A DNA stretch of 64,000 nucleotides from Lunularia cruciata (lineage: Eukaryota; Streptophyta; Marchantiopsida; Lunulariales; Lunulariaceae): NCBI GenBank assembly GCA_948567375.1, contig OX419757.1, forward strand, positions 24,236,732 through 24,300,731, written 5' to 3'. The position numbers and the translations under genes were made by a program. This document shows positions 43,056-54,239 of this stretch, piece by piece. Numbering within the stretch: the first letter of the stretch is position 1; the number at the start of each line of letters is the position of its first letter. The notes beneath the pieces were generated by a model, which had not been told where the DNA came from, searched no databases, and saw nothing but the letters and a program-made list of their open reading frames with translations.

Positions 43056-44100
43056 TGGTATGGATGCTTGATTTCTAAATCAATAAATAATTGAAGAAAG
43101 CAAAAGGTGTGTATTGTAAACATCTACAAAACATTTGACATCTTCAATGCCTCACACACTACCAAGGTAGCTGATCAAATGAAAGTAGCCCCTCATACCA
43201 AGTTTCTGCTCAAAAACTCATGGAGGCCAAGGCAAACTTGGTTGCTTCCTACAATGCTGCCCAAGGTAATAATCTTGTAAAGTAAGGAAAAAGTTGTAAT
43301 CTGTGAAGCTTACCATTCAATCTAATGAGCATTGATAGGAATATGTAAAATGACATGAAAAACAAGCTCATCACCAAGTGAAAGAAGAATACAAAAGCTA
43401 ATGCAAGAGAACAGAAGGGAAAAGACTTGAGACATTCCTTGTTAAAACCTAAAAGGAAACATTTATCAGTATCAAATGCAAAGTCAAAGATAACAGATTT
43501 ACCCACTGAGACATCCTAATGAGAAAGTGGTAAATCTATTGAGGAGAGAAATCATCAAAGAATCATTAAGAACAACTCGAAAGACGTAGGAAGGAGCAAA
43601 CAGTAAGGAGTGAGCCTAGAGACAAAGGAACAAGGAGGTCATTTGTCACTAAAATGGGGAGCTTACGCTCCCCATTTTAGTGGAGAGCAAGGTAGTACAA
43701 ACCACAACCAAAGGTGGAAATAAGAATAACTAAAGAGAGGAAGGGGAGGGTGGTTTTCAGTAGAAAGAGTTCCTTGAGTGCTTTCAAGGGCCTTGAGTAC
43801 TGTGAAGCAGGGGGTTAAAAAATTACATTGTAATATATAAGAAAGTGGAAAGGAGAACAAGGCACGCACAAGTGCAAAAGGAAAGAAGAGAGCAAGACTC
43901 AACAGTTCCAAAGGACCAAAGACAAAGACAAATCCCATAGTGCACAAAGGGAGCGGAGTGGAAAAAGAGACCCCACAACAAACAAAAAAGCCAAAGGAGA
44001 GGGAGGTCTACTCCTGATCTGTGTGATAAAGGTACTCCCAAGAAATGCCTGGTTGGGGAGGGAGGACCCTAGCAGCCCTCAGTGAAGTTAATGTAACTGC
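43056..44100. other. Unassigned DNA right of the G2-2 nest
   Basis: Continuation of the sequence left of 18424. No domain recognised; contains a perfect hairpin at 43647-43682. Confidence 0.4.
43647..43682. repeat. Perfect inverted repeat, 16-bp arms, 4-nt loop
   Basis: CACTAAAATGGGGAGC and its exact complement separated by TTAC. No T-run follows in the usual terminator sense, and this is a plant context, so it is listed as a structural repeat only. Confidence 0.85.
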
Positions 44101-44880
44101 CTCTCCGATCAAGACTTAAGACCCAATACATGAGCTTGTTACAACGTGATTATATTCGATTAAACATACCCATTGCAATCACGAGTTTAACCTCAAATTC
44201 ATACGCTAAATTTTTTTCACAGTCACCTTCTCACTAGTTTGAGAAAATCTTACTATTACCTTGCGATCAACGTTATTGCACCAAATTTTCCGGAAAAGGT
44301 GAACCCAAATGTTTTGAGGTCACATGACATTATCAAGCTCTCTCAAGTTAGGCAGAAATCTTCCATAAGGCACTCATGGCCTCCTCCAGTAAAAATACCT
44401 TTGGACAAGCGGCGCAATCTAAAACCTGAAATGTGGCTCCTGAGGGATTGAGGAGACGAGACAAGCCCGACAAGAAGCCCCTATAAGGTCCACCATAGAC
44501 GGTAGCATAAACTGTCCAGCCCGTAACTTGATCCCGTTCAACGAGACCCAGGTGTTTGTCAGATTTTTTAATTAATCCCGTTCCGTTTGCGACATCGGTA
44601 TTCCATGGGCGGCAGGCCGGCATGAAAACCCGAACGCTTGCGTTTACTGTACGTTCATGTGATCTTGGACTTTAGGGACGGTGTAAAACTCTAGAGTGAG
44701 AAGTAGACGTCGTGAACTAGAGATGCTAACTTTTTGTTAGAATTGTAGACCGGTCTCGTCGATACGGTGAAAGAGTGAAAACTGTCCACTTGAACTGCGG
44801 TACAATGCTGTTTTTTTCACTGCAAGTACAGCGATTGGCAGTGTCCCGGACAGTGGATATTTTTTTGGATTCCACAACAT
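44101..44880. other. CpG-rich, non-repeat-like stretch
   Basis: Between about 44401 and 44880 there are roughly 28 CpG dinucleotides in 480 bp, far above the surrounding repeats, which have lost most. This suggests sequence that has not been heavily methylated or that arrived recently. Confidence 0.6.
44348..44623 (-). CDS. Hypothetical 91-aa frame in CpG-rich segment
   Basis: A single open frame begins MPACRPWNTDVANGTGLIKK and includes GWTVYATVYGGPYRGFLSGL. I recognise no family. It lacks the stops seen in every transposon frame nearby and lies in the only CpG-rich part of the centre of the window, so it could be an exon of a host gene or a gene fragment. Length alone does not prove coding. 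Confidence 0.25.
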   Translation of the reverse strand: MPACRPWNTDVANGTGLIKKSDKHLGLVERDQVTGWTVYATVYGGPYRGFLSGLSRLLNPSGATFQVLDCAACPKVFLLEEAMSALWKISA

Positions 44881-45348
44881 CTATACTATTTACAATCTAA
44901 GTAGTATAGATTATACTATTTAGATTGATTCAGATGATAGTAAAATGAATTCATGGGGTTAACCCGGTAAATAATATATATGCTGTTGATTAACATGTAT
45001 TAAAACTCTTTTTGTTTCAGACTAATTAGAAGGATTCAAATAAATTATAAAATAATCAGTGCTTTATTTAGTATAAAAAATCCAAAAAAATTATTTTTTA
45101 TAAAGTTATAGCAATTTTGACTAAAAAGATGCACAAGTAGAGTAATTCAAACTTTTGATAGACTGAGCCTCTGGTTTTGTGTTTTCTTCTGATTTGAAAT
45201 TGTATTTAATTTCATATTTATTTAATATAAATAGGATAATTTATTATTTAAATTAAATTATCAATAATTATTTCATAATTTCTAAAAGTACTATCTAAAT
45301 TTCTAAAAATGAAATGAAGAGAAAAAGATGGAGTGTGGGATTATTCTC

Positions 45349-45434
45349 GCATTAACATATTTCTAGACAGCTACATTTAATGAACAATAAGGCATTAACA
45401 TATTTCTAAACAGCTACATTTCATGAACAATAAG
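45349..45434 (+). repeat. Tandem duplication of a 43-bp unit
   Basis: GCATTAACATATTTCTAGAC begins the first copy (45349-45391) and GCATTAACATATTTCTAAAC the second (45392-45434); only two differences over the unit. Confidence 0.9.
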
Positions 45435-45450
45435 GCCTTATTGTTCATGA
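45421..45450. repeat. Perfect 30-bp palindrome
   Basis: TCATGAACAATAAGG followed directly by its exact complement; no loop. Its left half is the end of the second copy of the 43-bp duplication. Confidence 0.9.
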
Positions 45451-45935
45451 ATCATTCAACATAATCATTCATGTCAAAAAGAGACATCTATGGATTGCAT
45501 GAACTACAATTCAGTACAGGTAAGTAGTACAAGACTCTAATTTTCTATAGCAAATAGAAAGATCCACTACAATAATAATTGGTACAAGAAAATTGCTAAC
45601 CAAACACAAACAAAGACCCCCCAGCAAACCATACAAGGAGTAAAAAGACAACCACATAGAACACATGAAGGATGGGAAGATCCCATTGAGCCATACAAAG
45701 GAGAGACAAACGAGGTAGAATGGGGCTAGGCCCCAATAATATCTATATGATAAATCTGCCCTATTGCACCTAAGATATCCAAACTATACACATTGTTAGG
45801 TCTATAAAGTATTGGAGCATCCGAAGAAGCATCACCTAGAGCGATTGCTCTCCTATAGGTTGCACCAGCCAATGCTCTCTATAAATCAATGGACATACGC
45901 TGTCTAAAGTATGCTACAAAGTATGAGAGTGAGAG

Positions 45936-46184
45936 TGGTACTTAGATATAATGAAGCATTTTGTGCTTTATGTTAGATTACTATTCACTATTATTGTTCA
46001 CATATTACTGTTCAAACATTAGACTACTATAGGTAGCTAAACGTGCATAAGTTACTTTAAGTCAATTACCCTAGCACAACTCTCGTTCCTCTCCAGCTTG
46101 CCCATGTACCTACCTCTACAATCCCAATTTTTGGGATTATTTGTTCTTCTATCTATCCCTTGCTTACATCACATTTGTCTCACA
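45936..46184 (+). repeat. Copia 5' LTR (about 249 bp)
   Basis: Matches the 3' LTR from ...ATGAAGCATTTTGTGCTTTATG to TTACATCACATTTGTCTCACA. The exact left edge is uncertain by a few bases because the usual TGTTGGATATG start is mutated. Confidence 0.8.
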
Positions 46185-46202
46185 TGGTATCAAACCAGTA
46201 GC
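46185..46202 (+). other. Copia primer-binding site
   Basis: TGGTATCAAACCAGTAGC immediately after the LTR; initiator-Met tRNA type. Confidence 0.75.
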
Positions 46203-46347
46203 CTTAGAACTTTTTCTTTAGCTGCTAGGGGACGCCTCAGCACTCAATTTTGAAATTCTTAGAAGTTTGCTCTTCTTACACACTAGTGTATAGGAAAAAC
46301 AAGAATATTTTGTTTCTCCTCTAAAAAGGGTTTTTTCTCTTTGGGTT

Positions 46348-47470
46348 TTGGAGGGAAATTCTCCACTATGCTCTATGAATCAAATCACTATGTCTACTAT
46401 TGGTGTTGGTGCTCCTGCTCTTGCTTCTGGTGTTTGTCTTGCTGTTGGTGTTGGTGCTCTTGCTCCTACTCCTGTTGGTGCTACTAGTGTTGGTGTTGGT
46501 TTTGTTGTTGGTGTTGGTGTTGGTGCTCCTTCTGGTTCTATGTTTGCTACTCCAACCATACAATTTGACTCCACTTTTGGCAAATTCAGTGGCAATTATT
46601 TTCAATCTTGGAAACATGGTCTTGTCCTTAAACTGAAGCTGCATCAATTTTCTTGATTGTTGATGGTATTGAAGTCAAGCCCACCTCAGTGGCTACTCTA
46701 CCTGATTGGAAGCATAGGAATCTTGTTGCTCTTGAAGCAATAACTTTAGCATTAGCTTGAATTTATTCCTACCATCAATAGGCACATGTTGGCATGCAAA
46801 GCCTGGATAGATTTAACTACCATGTATGAAGGTACCAATGATGTCACAATCATGTCCCTACTGGACACTTTGATGAATTTGAAGATCCGTGAAGGCACCA
46901 ATGTAACAAAACACATTACTAATTTTTGTGGAGTCCTCACCCAGTAAGTTGTGGTGAACAACCCAATCAATGACCAGCAGGCTAAGCTTCATTTGATGAG
47001 ATCCATGCCTCCTAGTTTCAAGTATTTTCTGCAATCATTACAAACACAAAAGGCACTACATCTCTCTGATTTCATTGCTCTTCTTCTTCAAGAAGAGATC
47101 AGTGTGAAGCATGGAGGTCTTGTAGAGCAAACAATTGCTCTAGCAATCACGTAAGGCTCTACATCTTCTTACAGAAACAAAGGTAAAGGCAAGGGGAGCT
47201 AGAAGAATGAATCTCATGGCTTTTCTGGTCAGAATCCTTTCAACAGATCTTTTGGTCAAAATCCTTCCCCTGGTCAGAACTCTTTTAATAGATCTTTTGG
47301 CCAGAGTCCTTCCTCTGGTCAGAACACTTCCAACAGATCTTCCCATCAGAATCAAAGTTATTTCTCCACATTTTTTGGAGGGAATTCCTTCAAACCTTCT
47401 ATCATCTATCACTATTGCTCAAAGAAGGGACATCACAACAAAGACTGGCAAGCGCATTGCTAATGCAAAG
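46348..47470 (+). pseudogene. Copia gag
   Basis: Frame 46348-46656 starts MEGNSPLCSMNQITMSTIGV, runs through a Gly/Val/Ala repeat encoded by GTTGGTGCT-like triplets, then FGKFSGNYFQSWKHGLVLKL, the typical Copia gag start. Later frames give NPINDQQAKLHLMRSMPPSF and QEEISVKHGGL (46951-47154). The knuckle at about 47403-47460 reads YHYCSKKGHHNKDW, with two of three Cys replaced. Confidence 0.8.
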
Positions 47471-47559
47471 GAGAAAGGAGGCAAGGAACACCATCACTCC
47501 AATGCTTCTACAACTTACCTCTCTTTGTACAATGTTGATGTTGTTCACCCATTCATTTA

Positions 47560-47900
47560 GGACAAACAATGGTACGTCGACATTGCTGCTTCTAAGCACA
47601 TGACCTACCAACAAACCTATTTCTTGGTCTATGAAGCATACTCACCACCTAGACAAGTTTACTTGGTTGATGGTTCCAATATTGCTATTCTAGGCTATGG
47701 GGTAGTTTCTGTTAAGTTTGCTTGTTCATGGAACTCATACATGCTGAAGATGTTTTCCATGTCCCTTTGCTAAACAAGAATCTCTATTCAGCACTTCAGT
47801 TAAGCAAGTCACATGGATCATTTCAGTTAAAGGAAACCAACATTTTCCTTTATGATGGTCCACAAAATCTGATTGCATCCTATCCTTAGATTGGATAACC
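47560..47900 (+). pseudogene. Copia protease
   Basis: WYVDIAASKHMT at about 47572 is the Copia protease start (usual W-x-x-DSGAS-x-HM) with Ser-Gly changed to Ile-Ala. It continues with VYLVDGSNIAILGYG and a frameshifted tail. Confidence 0.7.
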
Positions 47901-47936
47901 TTTGGCTTCTAGGAGAGTCAATTCAGCAACTTCCAG

Positions 47937-48945
47937 ATGTTGCAATCTCTACATCAACTCAGTCTCAATCATCTCAAGCTGCTACAATCTCTACATCAAC
48001 TCAATCTTAGTCATCTCAAGCTGCTGCAATCTCTATTCCAACCAGGGATACATCTTCTGCTATTACTTCCCTATGGCATCAGTGACTTCGGCACATCAGC
48101 AAGAAACTACTTCAACTTCTACAAGACCAAGATCTGGTTGCTAGGATGGATTGGATCCATCCTAATTTGTTTCTGTTTTGCTCACCTTGTCTTCATGGCA
48201 AGCAAACTCAAATTCCCTTACCTCAAGAAGGAGCTACCAGAGACATTGTCCCATTGGCTCTCATTCATTCTGATGTTTGTGGACCCATCTCTTCTACTGC
48301 CTACATTGGTAACAAATATTTGTGACCTTCATTGATGATTATACAAGGTACACATTCTTGTATCTACTCAAGTTCAAACATGAAGTTTTTTCTTGTTTCC
48401 AAGAATATGTGACCTATGCAGAGACTCAACTCAATCAGAACATCCAGGTGCTATGCAACGATGGTGAATATAACTCTATAGATTTTCATCTTTTCTGCAA
48501 AGGCAAAGGAATCATACACCAATTCAGCACTCCACATACTCCTCAGCAAAATGGTGTTGTTGAGAGAAAGAACAGAACATTGGTGGAAGCAATCTGCATT
48601 ATGTTATTTGAGTATGGACTCCCCAAGCCTTATTGGGGAGAGGCACTTATTGGGGAGAGGCACTACAAACCACCAACTTTCTGCAAGATCAAAGTCCTAC
48701 CAAAGCCATCTCTTCCAAAGTCACACCCTTCCAACTCTCAATTGGTTATAAACCTAATCTATCCCTACTTTGCATTTTTGGGTGCATTGCTTATGCACAT
48801 GTTCCATCTTCTTCCAGATCTAAACTTGATTTTAAGTCTTCTAAGTGTATTTACCTTGGCTATAGTCAGGAAAGTAAAGCTTGTAGACTACGCAAGATAT
48901 TTGATAACTCTTTTTTTCTATCAAGAGATGTTTAGTTTATAAAAC
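47937..48945 (+). pseudogene. Copia integrase
   Basis: GAG-pre-integrase part: ARMDWIHPNLFLFCSPCLHG. The core has ALIHSDVCGP (first Asp), FVTFIDDYTRYTFLYLLKFK, VLCNDGEYNSIDFHLFCKGK (second Asp) and PHTPQQNGVVERKNRTLVEA (catalytic Glu), all on the plus strand at about 48270-48610; frame 48322-48942 is open for 206 codons. A tandem duplication near 48640 (TTATTGGGGAGAGGCAC) shifts the frame. The C-terminal part FGCIAYAHVPSSSRSKLDFK follows at 48780-48930. Confidence 0.85.
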
Positions 48946-49229
48946 ATACTTATGCTCATGAACATAAATAGTGTTCTGACACTCATGATATTCAATTGGA
49001 TTTCATCTATGATCGGACAATTTTCATTTCCTTACCTGCTTCTAGTTCTCAATCTACCCACAATGTATCCCCACCAACTCCAACTCTGTCTCAGTCACCT
49101 CCTATCCACAACCTAATAGCTCCCACAATTCCTTCTCCATTACCTACTTCACTACAGTCATTACCATCTATTTTTGGTACTCCACACCTGTCCTCAAGAT
49201 CCTTTACCATTTTTTACACTAGGAGGCCA

Positions 49230-49970
49230 TGTAACACCCATTTGTGGATGTGTGTGGTATTGTGATATTTAGTTTAGTATTACAAGTACTTAAGAGATAT
49301 TATTTATATAGAGATAAAGGATGGTTCTACATTAGTCATGATTAGCTAAAGTTATTCATAGTTAAGATAGAGGGAACCTTACTTTAGAGGAAGTGGAAAA
49401 GATGAGCACCACTATTTTGGATTCCAGTGTGTTGACTTGGTATTATTCCTTGGTGTTTGGCTTTGGAGAAAGAGTTGAGAGCTCTTGGGCCCATAAGCCT
49501 TTTTGTTTTGGATTCTTCTTTAGTCCAAGGATAGCCCATGTGAAGGAATCCTTGACTTAGTGGTTGGGTCAAGATAAGATCACATGCTAAGTGGAATATA
49601 CCCATGTGAATGGATATTCCTTTATACTTTTTGACTTTACTTGACTTTTTGCCTAGTAACTTGAAATACTCCAATAATTAGTAACTTTAGTGCGTAACTA
49701 TTTCACAAGTATATAAATAAGGGGTGAGGAGGTACTCATCATCCTTTCATTTGCAACTATCTCTCTCTCATTGAGTTCTAGTGAGCAATGTCTTGAGTCT
49801 TGGAGTGTTAGCCTTGGTAGAGTATGATGGAGTTGCGGTTCCTTGTCTTCTTAGTCCATGGTGCACTACCATAATAGCCATTAGAGGTTCATCTTGAGTG
49901 AGAGACATGCCGGCTCATAGCCAAAACCTCTACCTTCATTAAATGTTGTTCAAGCACTTTCTATCTGTCA
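49230..49970 (+). mobile_element. R2 unit: solo LTR-like insertion in Copia (741 bp)
   Basis: Starts TGTAACACCCATTTGTGG, ends TATCTGTCA, with AGGCCA before and AGGCA after as imperfect target duplication. Removing it joins the Copia frame as FYTRRHQGFALK. A TATA box (TATAAATA) lies at 49712-49719, about 260 bp before the end. A relative (R2') sits at 5101-5349/11756-11879. Confidence 0.7.
49712..49719 (+). promoter_or_regulatory. TATA box of R2
   Basis: TATAAATA followed by AGGGGTGAGGAGG, a typical plant LTR promoter setting. Confidence 0.55.
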
Positions 49971-50049
49971 AGGCACCAGGGGTTTGCACTCAAGATCAAA
50001 AATATGATGCACTATTGGACTCCGCTAATGCACTAAGCATGCATTTTTC

Positions 50050-51215
50050 TGCATTTGACCCTGATCGTAACACATATGAAGCTGCTATCATTGGACCTGA
50101 TTCTAGTAAATGATTTGAGGCCATTCAAGATTAGATTTAGTCCATGGAGAACAATCAAACATGGGTCATCACTGAGTTACCAGCAGGTTGCAAGGCAGTC
50201 ACCTTAAGTGGATTTTTAAGAAGAAATATGATGCACAAGGCTTGATCCAAAAGGTACAAGGCTAGACTTGTTGCTTGTGGTTTCTCTCAAGTTCCAAGTA
50301 TTGACTACACAGACCTACTCTCTTGTTGTCAAGTTGACAACAATTTGTGTGTTGCTTGCTTACTCAGCTTAGAATGATTTGGAAGTGCATGCTCTTGATG
50401 TCAACATAGCTTTTCTCGATGATGCATTGACTTAGAAAATATACATGCACATTCCTCTTGGCTTGCTGACTCTTGACCAACACAAGCACAACAAGCCAAT
50501 AAACAAGGTAAATTGGTTTTATAGCTCTACAAGGCTTTGTATGGTCTCAAATAGTCTGCCAAACAATGGTATAACAAGTTTGATCAGTTGTTACTAGGTT
50601 TGGGATTTGAGGGCTCTAGAGCTGATTCTAATCTCTATATCTTCCATTCTGGTTCTCATTTTGTCATCTTACCTCTTTATGTAGATGATTGCATCGTTGC
50701 TAGCAATAATCTTCTCTTCTCCTCTCTATCAAAGAGTCTCTTAAACATGGTTTTGAGATGACTGATCTGGGAGAGATTAGTCATTGTCTTCAGTTGCAAG
50801 TCACAAGAGACAAAAAACAAAGAAAGGTCATTCTATCTCAAGAGAGATATTTAAGAGAGATTCTTACTTGTTTTCATATGCAAGACTGTAAACCTTTTTA
50901 CAATCCTGTAGAGTCAGGAGTGAGATTAAGTCTTCAGGATTGTCCAAAAACTGATCAAGAGAGAGAGTATGTGAAGACAATACCTTACCAATCTGCAGTG
51001 GGGAGTTAGATGTGGGCTATGGTCAGCACTAGGCCTGATCTGGCTTATGTTGTCAGTTCAATTGCCAAGTATATGGCAAATCCTGGCCTAAACCATTGGA
51101 AGGATTAAAAGGATTTTTTGGTACATTCATGGTACATTGTCATAAGGCCTAATTTACAGTGCATCTAGTACTCCCATTCATGGGAATTTTGACTCAGATT
51201 GGGGAGGAGATCAAG
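50050..51215 (+). pseudogene. Copia reverse transcriptase
   Basis: Begins HFSAFDPDRNTYEAAIIGPD, then SMENNQTWVITELPAGCKAV. The active site YVDD is intact at 50678-50689 within LYVDDCIVASNN. The open frame 50758-51009 gives MTDLGEISHCLQLQVTRDKK and REILTCFHMQDCKPFYNPVE. Then come TRPDLAYVVSSIAKYMANPG and FDSDWGGDQDTR, the start of RNase H, cut at 51223. Stops occur at 50112, 50135 and elsewhere. Confidence 0.85.
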
Positions 51216-51223
51216 ACACAAGA

Positions 51224-51782
51224 TGTCATGCATATATACATTGCTACAAAACATACATCAATGTCAACATCATACACTATAAAAGAACAACTCACACATA
51301 AGTCATACATAAACTCTAAAGTGCCACAGTCAAATTAGTTCATTTACACAACTCAACTCACACTCAATCAGATCAGTACTTGATCTATCACTCTATAATT
51401 TGCCAACAATTGAGCATTGATCATAGTCAAGCCACACCCACTCTAGCTAAGAGAACCCAGGTGATGCTTATTGGCCTCTATCCACCATAGCTAGGAACTC
51501 AAAGGCTCAACATCAGAGAAGTGAGCTCTCTGGAGCTGCACTTCAAAAGTATACCTCCTAGACTTGAGCTAGGTCTCAAGCCCTAACGGTCCCGTTGATA
51601 GCACACCCAACGGTGCAAACGGTGCAAAGTGACAATGGGCCTCACCATGAAGTCTATACCCTTAACACAAAATTTGACCATGGAAAAGTAGTCTACAAGT
51701 AACTGCTAAAATACCTCTAACCATTGTCATTGCAACTCCAATGTCTGAGAAGTCTAGATGCAATACTACAAATGGCGTGACA
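51224..51782 (-). mobile_element. T3a: LTR-like unit (559 bp)
   Basis: Starts TGTCATGCATATATACAT and ends GGCGTGACA on the plus strand, so TG...CA on both strands. Full-length member of the T3 family (others: 51785-51891 + 60403-60854, 61129-61609, 19329-19452 + 38167-38568). It abuts a second T3 copy after only 2 bp (GT). Confidence 0.75.
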
Positions 51783-51784
51783 GT

Positions 51785-51891
51785 TGTCATGCGTATATAC
51801 ATTGCTACACAGCATACATTGTTGTCAACATCATACACTATAGAAGCATAACTCACACATAAGTCATACACAACTCTAAAGTGCTACAATC
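51785..51891 (-). mobile_element. T3x, left piece
   Basis: The first 107 bp of a T3 unit (TGTCATGCGTATATACAT...). The rest is found at 60403-60854; 107 plus 452 bp equals the 559 bp of T3a. The joint carries CAATC (51887-51891) and TAATC (60403-60407). Confidence 0.75.
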
Positions 51892-52860
51892 GCCTCCCTA
51901 GCTGATGGTTAGGTCCTTCTAACTCCAGATAGCCATCTATTCTAAGTATATGGTATACCCTATGATGGGCAAAGATTAGGAGGCTAGGTGCTATCAAGCC
52001 CCATCGTTAGTTGCCTATCTGCAATCTATACCATATAAAGGAAGAACTAGTTATAGATCTAGGACATAACCACTATCTCTGAGGAACCATTATGAGGAGT
52101 GGAGTCATACATGCCATATGCCATCTTCTTGAATAGCTATCACACATGAACATAGTAGCAACTCCATTAGAAGAGCCACATAACATACATATGCCCGTAC
52201 AAGTGCCAAGCTTGGGTTCATAGTACCATCAATGTTTGGGAGGTGGCATGATGCACAATTGTGCACATGATCCTTCTAAACAACAACATCATGTCCTTCC
52301 AACACAAGGACTTCAGATGGCAAAACCTCATGCACTCTCAAGATAGTATGGCATGTCAAAACATCAAGTGTCATTGGTGTTGTCTACTATAGATATACAT
52401 AGAGACCTAGATGACATTGATTGATCGAGGGTCTATAACCTCCTCCTCAAATAGTAGCATAATGTGAGGTATCCCTATGCTGCCAAGTTCTCAAAGGCCA
52501 TTGGCATCAATCTCCAAAAGATCTCTTCCAATTGAGAACATGCGCTCACCCATACATCTAGATCATCCAAGTCCAAGACTATAGTAGCATCTTGAAAAAT
52601 GGTTGCACGTAAATTTGGATCTTGTCCATAGAGTAGGAAGTAAGGAGAGAAGGATGTTAAGGAGGCTTCTGAAGCGCTAGCCCATGGTCAATAAAGGTAA
52701 TTAGAGATCCCAATCTCCCAAGTGGCCTCTCTACAAACCATAATTTCACAAACCTCTCTTCACTGTCTGAACCACTCTCTTTGCTAATCCATCTACCTTA
52801 GTGTAATCTCAAGAGGTAGTATGATGATCAATCAAAGCCTTGTTACACAACACCTACAAC
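51892..52860. other. G3 3' region, unassigned
   Basis: About 970 bp beyond the integrase of G3. No chromodomain, LTR or polypurine tract recognised. Confidence 0.4.
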
Positions 52861-52864
52861 TTCC

Positions 52865-53260
52865 CTAATAGCTTTGTAAGGGATCAATCAAAACCTCAAT
52901 TGGTGCACCAAAATGATTGAGAACCCAATCTAGAAATGAGTAAGCCATCCCTTCACTAGACTTGTTAGGAAGTGCCACCAACTCAATCCACTTAGAGAAG
53001 TGCTCCACCATCACCAAAATGTACTGATGATGTCTCACAATCAACGGTAATGGTCCAATAAAGTCCCAACTCCAGCAGTAACCCAACTCCATGATAGGTA
53101 ATGGGTATAATTGTGGCATAGGAGCATTCAATGATGCTCTAACTTGGTCACAAACCACCCATCTAACAACAAACTATTGTACATTAGTCAGCATACTATG
53201 CGACCAATAATGACTCTAGAGTAAGTTATATGTATGCTTTCCTCTAAAATTTTCTAGCTC
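52865..53260 (-). pseudogene. G3 integrase
   Basis: The minus-strand frame 53158-52865 reads MVCDQVRASLNAPMPQLYPL, then YCWSWDFIGPLPLIV (first catalytic Asp), YILVMVEHFSKWIELVALPN and FLDWVLNHFGAPIEVLIDPL (second Asp). The end with the Glu is missing or frameshifted. The zinc-binding domain upstream is only a trace. Confidence 0.8.
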
Positions 53261-53699
53261 CTCATGAGCATGATGGACCAACTATGGTCTTTGAGATGGA
53301 AGTGGTACTACTCTCACTCTACCATCTTCTCATACATGCAAAAGGTGTTTGCACTCCAATCTGAACCGCTTAGCTTGCTAAAGAATAGAGTCTCTCTCCT
53401 TGGTCCCAATTGTGCCACCCACAACACCAATGCAAAGATAGTCCACCACTAAGACATCATCATGAATGTCTTGTTGAACTATACTATTATCTCCACTCTT
53501 TGGATTTGTGACCTCAATAACTCCTCTTGTATACACTAAGAGAGATACCACCAAAGCCTTGGAAAATATATAGAGAAAGGCATATGCTTGCCAACTAGGC
53601 ACCATCTCTTCCTCTATTTCATCATGCCAACGTGCTGGGATCCTACTAGCTGGGACATGGGTTTCTACTCAACCCATCTACATCATGGTTCACCACTCC

Positions 53700-53990
53700 A
53701 AGTCTGTGAATAACCGTGAAATCATACTCCTATAAAATCAGAGCCCATCGTGCAAGTTTCCCTAAAAGCTTGTTGGACTCTATAAACCACTTTTGTGGTT
53801 GATGATCAGTGATGAGAGTAAAGTGGTTACCAAATAGGTAACATTGGAAATGTGCTACTGCCCATATTGCTACCAAGCACTCTCCCTCATATGAACTATA
53901 CTTTGCCTCCATTGAATTGTTGGAGCAACTAGCATAGGCCACCACAAACTCCTTCCCCTCATCATCATGTTGGGTGAGCACTACTCTAAG
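53700..53990 (-). pseudogene. G3 RNase H
   Basis: One open frame: VVAYASCSNNSMEAKYSSYE, GECLVAIWAVAHFQCYLFGN and HFTLITDHQPQKWFIESNKL, the RNase H core with ITDHQ, lying between RT and integrase as expected. Confidence 0.8.
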
Positions 53991-54239
53991 CCCAAATATA
54001 CTCCAATCAGTATGAACCTGAAATGGTCATCCTCTAGTCGGTCTCCTCAAAATGGGAGCAAATGTCAACCTCTCCTTGAGCTCTACAAAAGCTCTCTCAT
54101 GCTCATCTCCCCAACACCACTCTTGTGTAAGCTTGGTCATTTCGTGAAAGCCTTGGCAATGGCACTGAATCCTCTAACATAGCGGCTATAAAAGCTCACC
54201 AACCCAAGGAATGCTCGCACTCTGCTCATATTTGTAGGT

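Larger units (their letters stand above)
44881..45935. other. Unassigned AT-rich DNA left of the Copia element
   Basis: No gene recognised. Holds a 43-bp duplication and a 30-bp palindrome (45349-45450). The segment at about 45600-45730 (AAACCATACAAGGAG, GATGGGAAGATCCCAT) resembles units at 62600-62830 on the other side of the Copia element. Confidence 0.45.

Noticed and set aside
43647-43682. Possible intrinsic transcription terminator
   Set aside because: Perfect stem but no T-run after it, and the context is a plant nuclear genome.
46366-46647. Minus-strand Thr/Asn/Ser-rich repeat protein
   Set aside because: Antisense of the Gly/Val repeat at the start of Copia gag.
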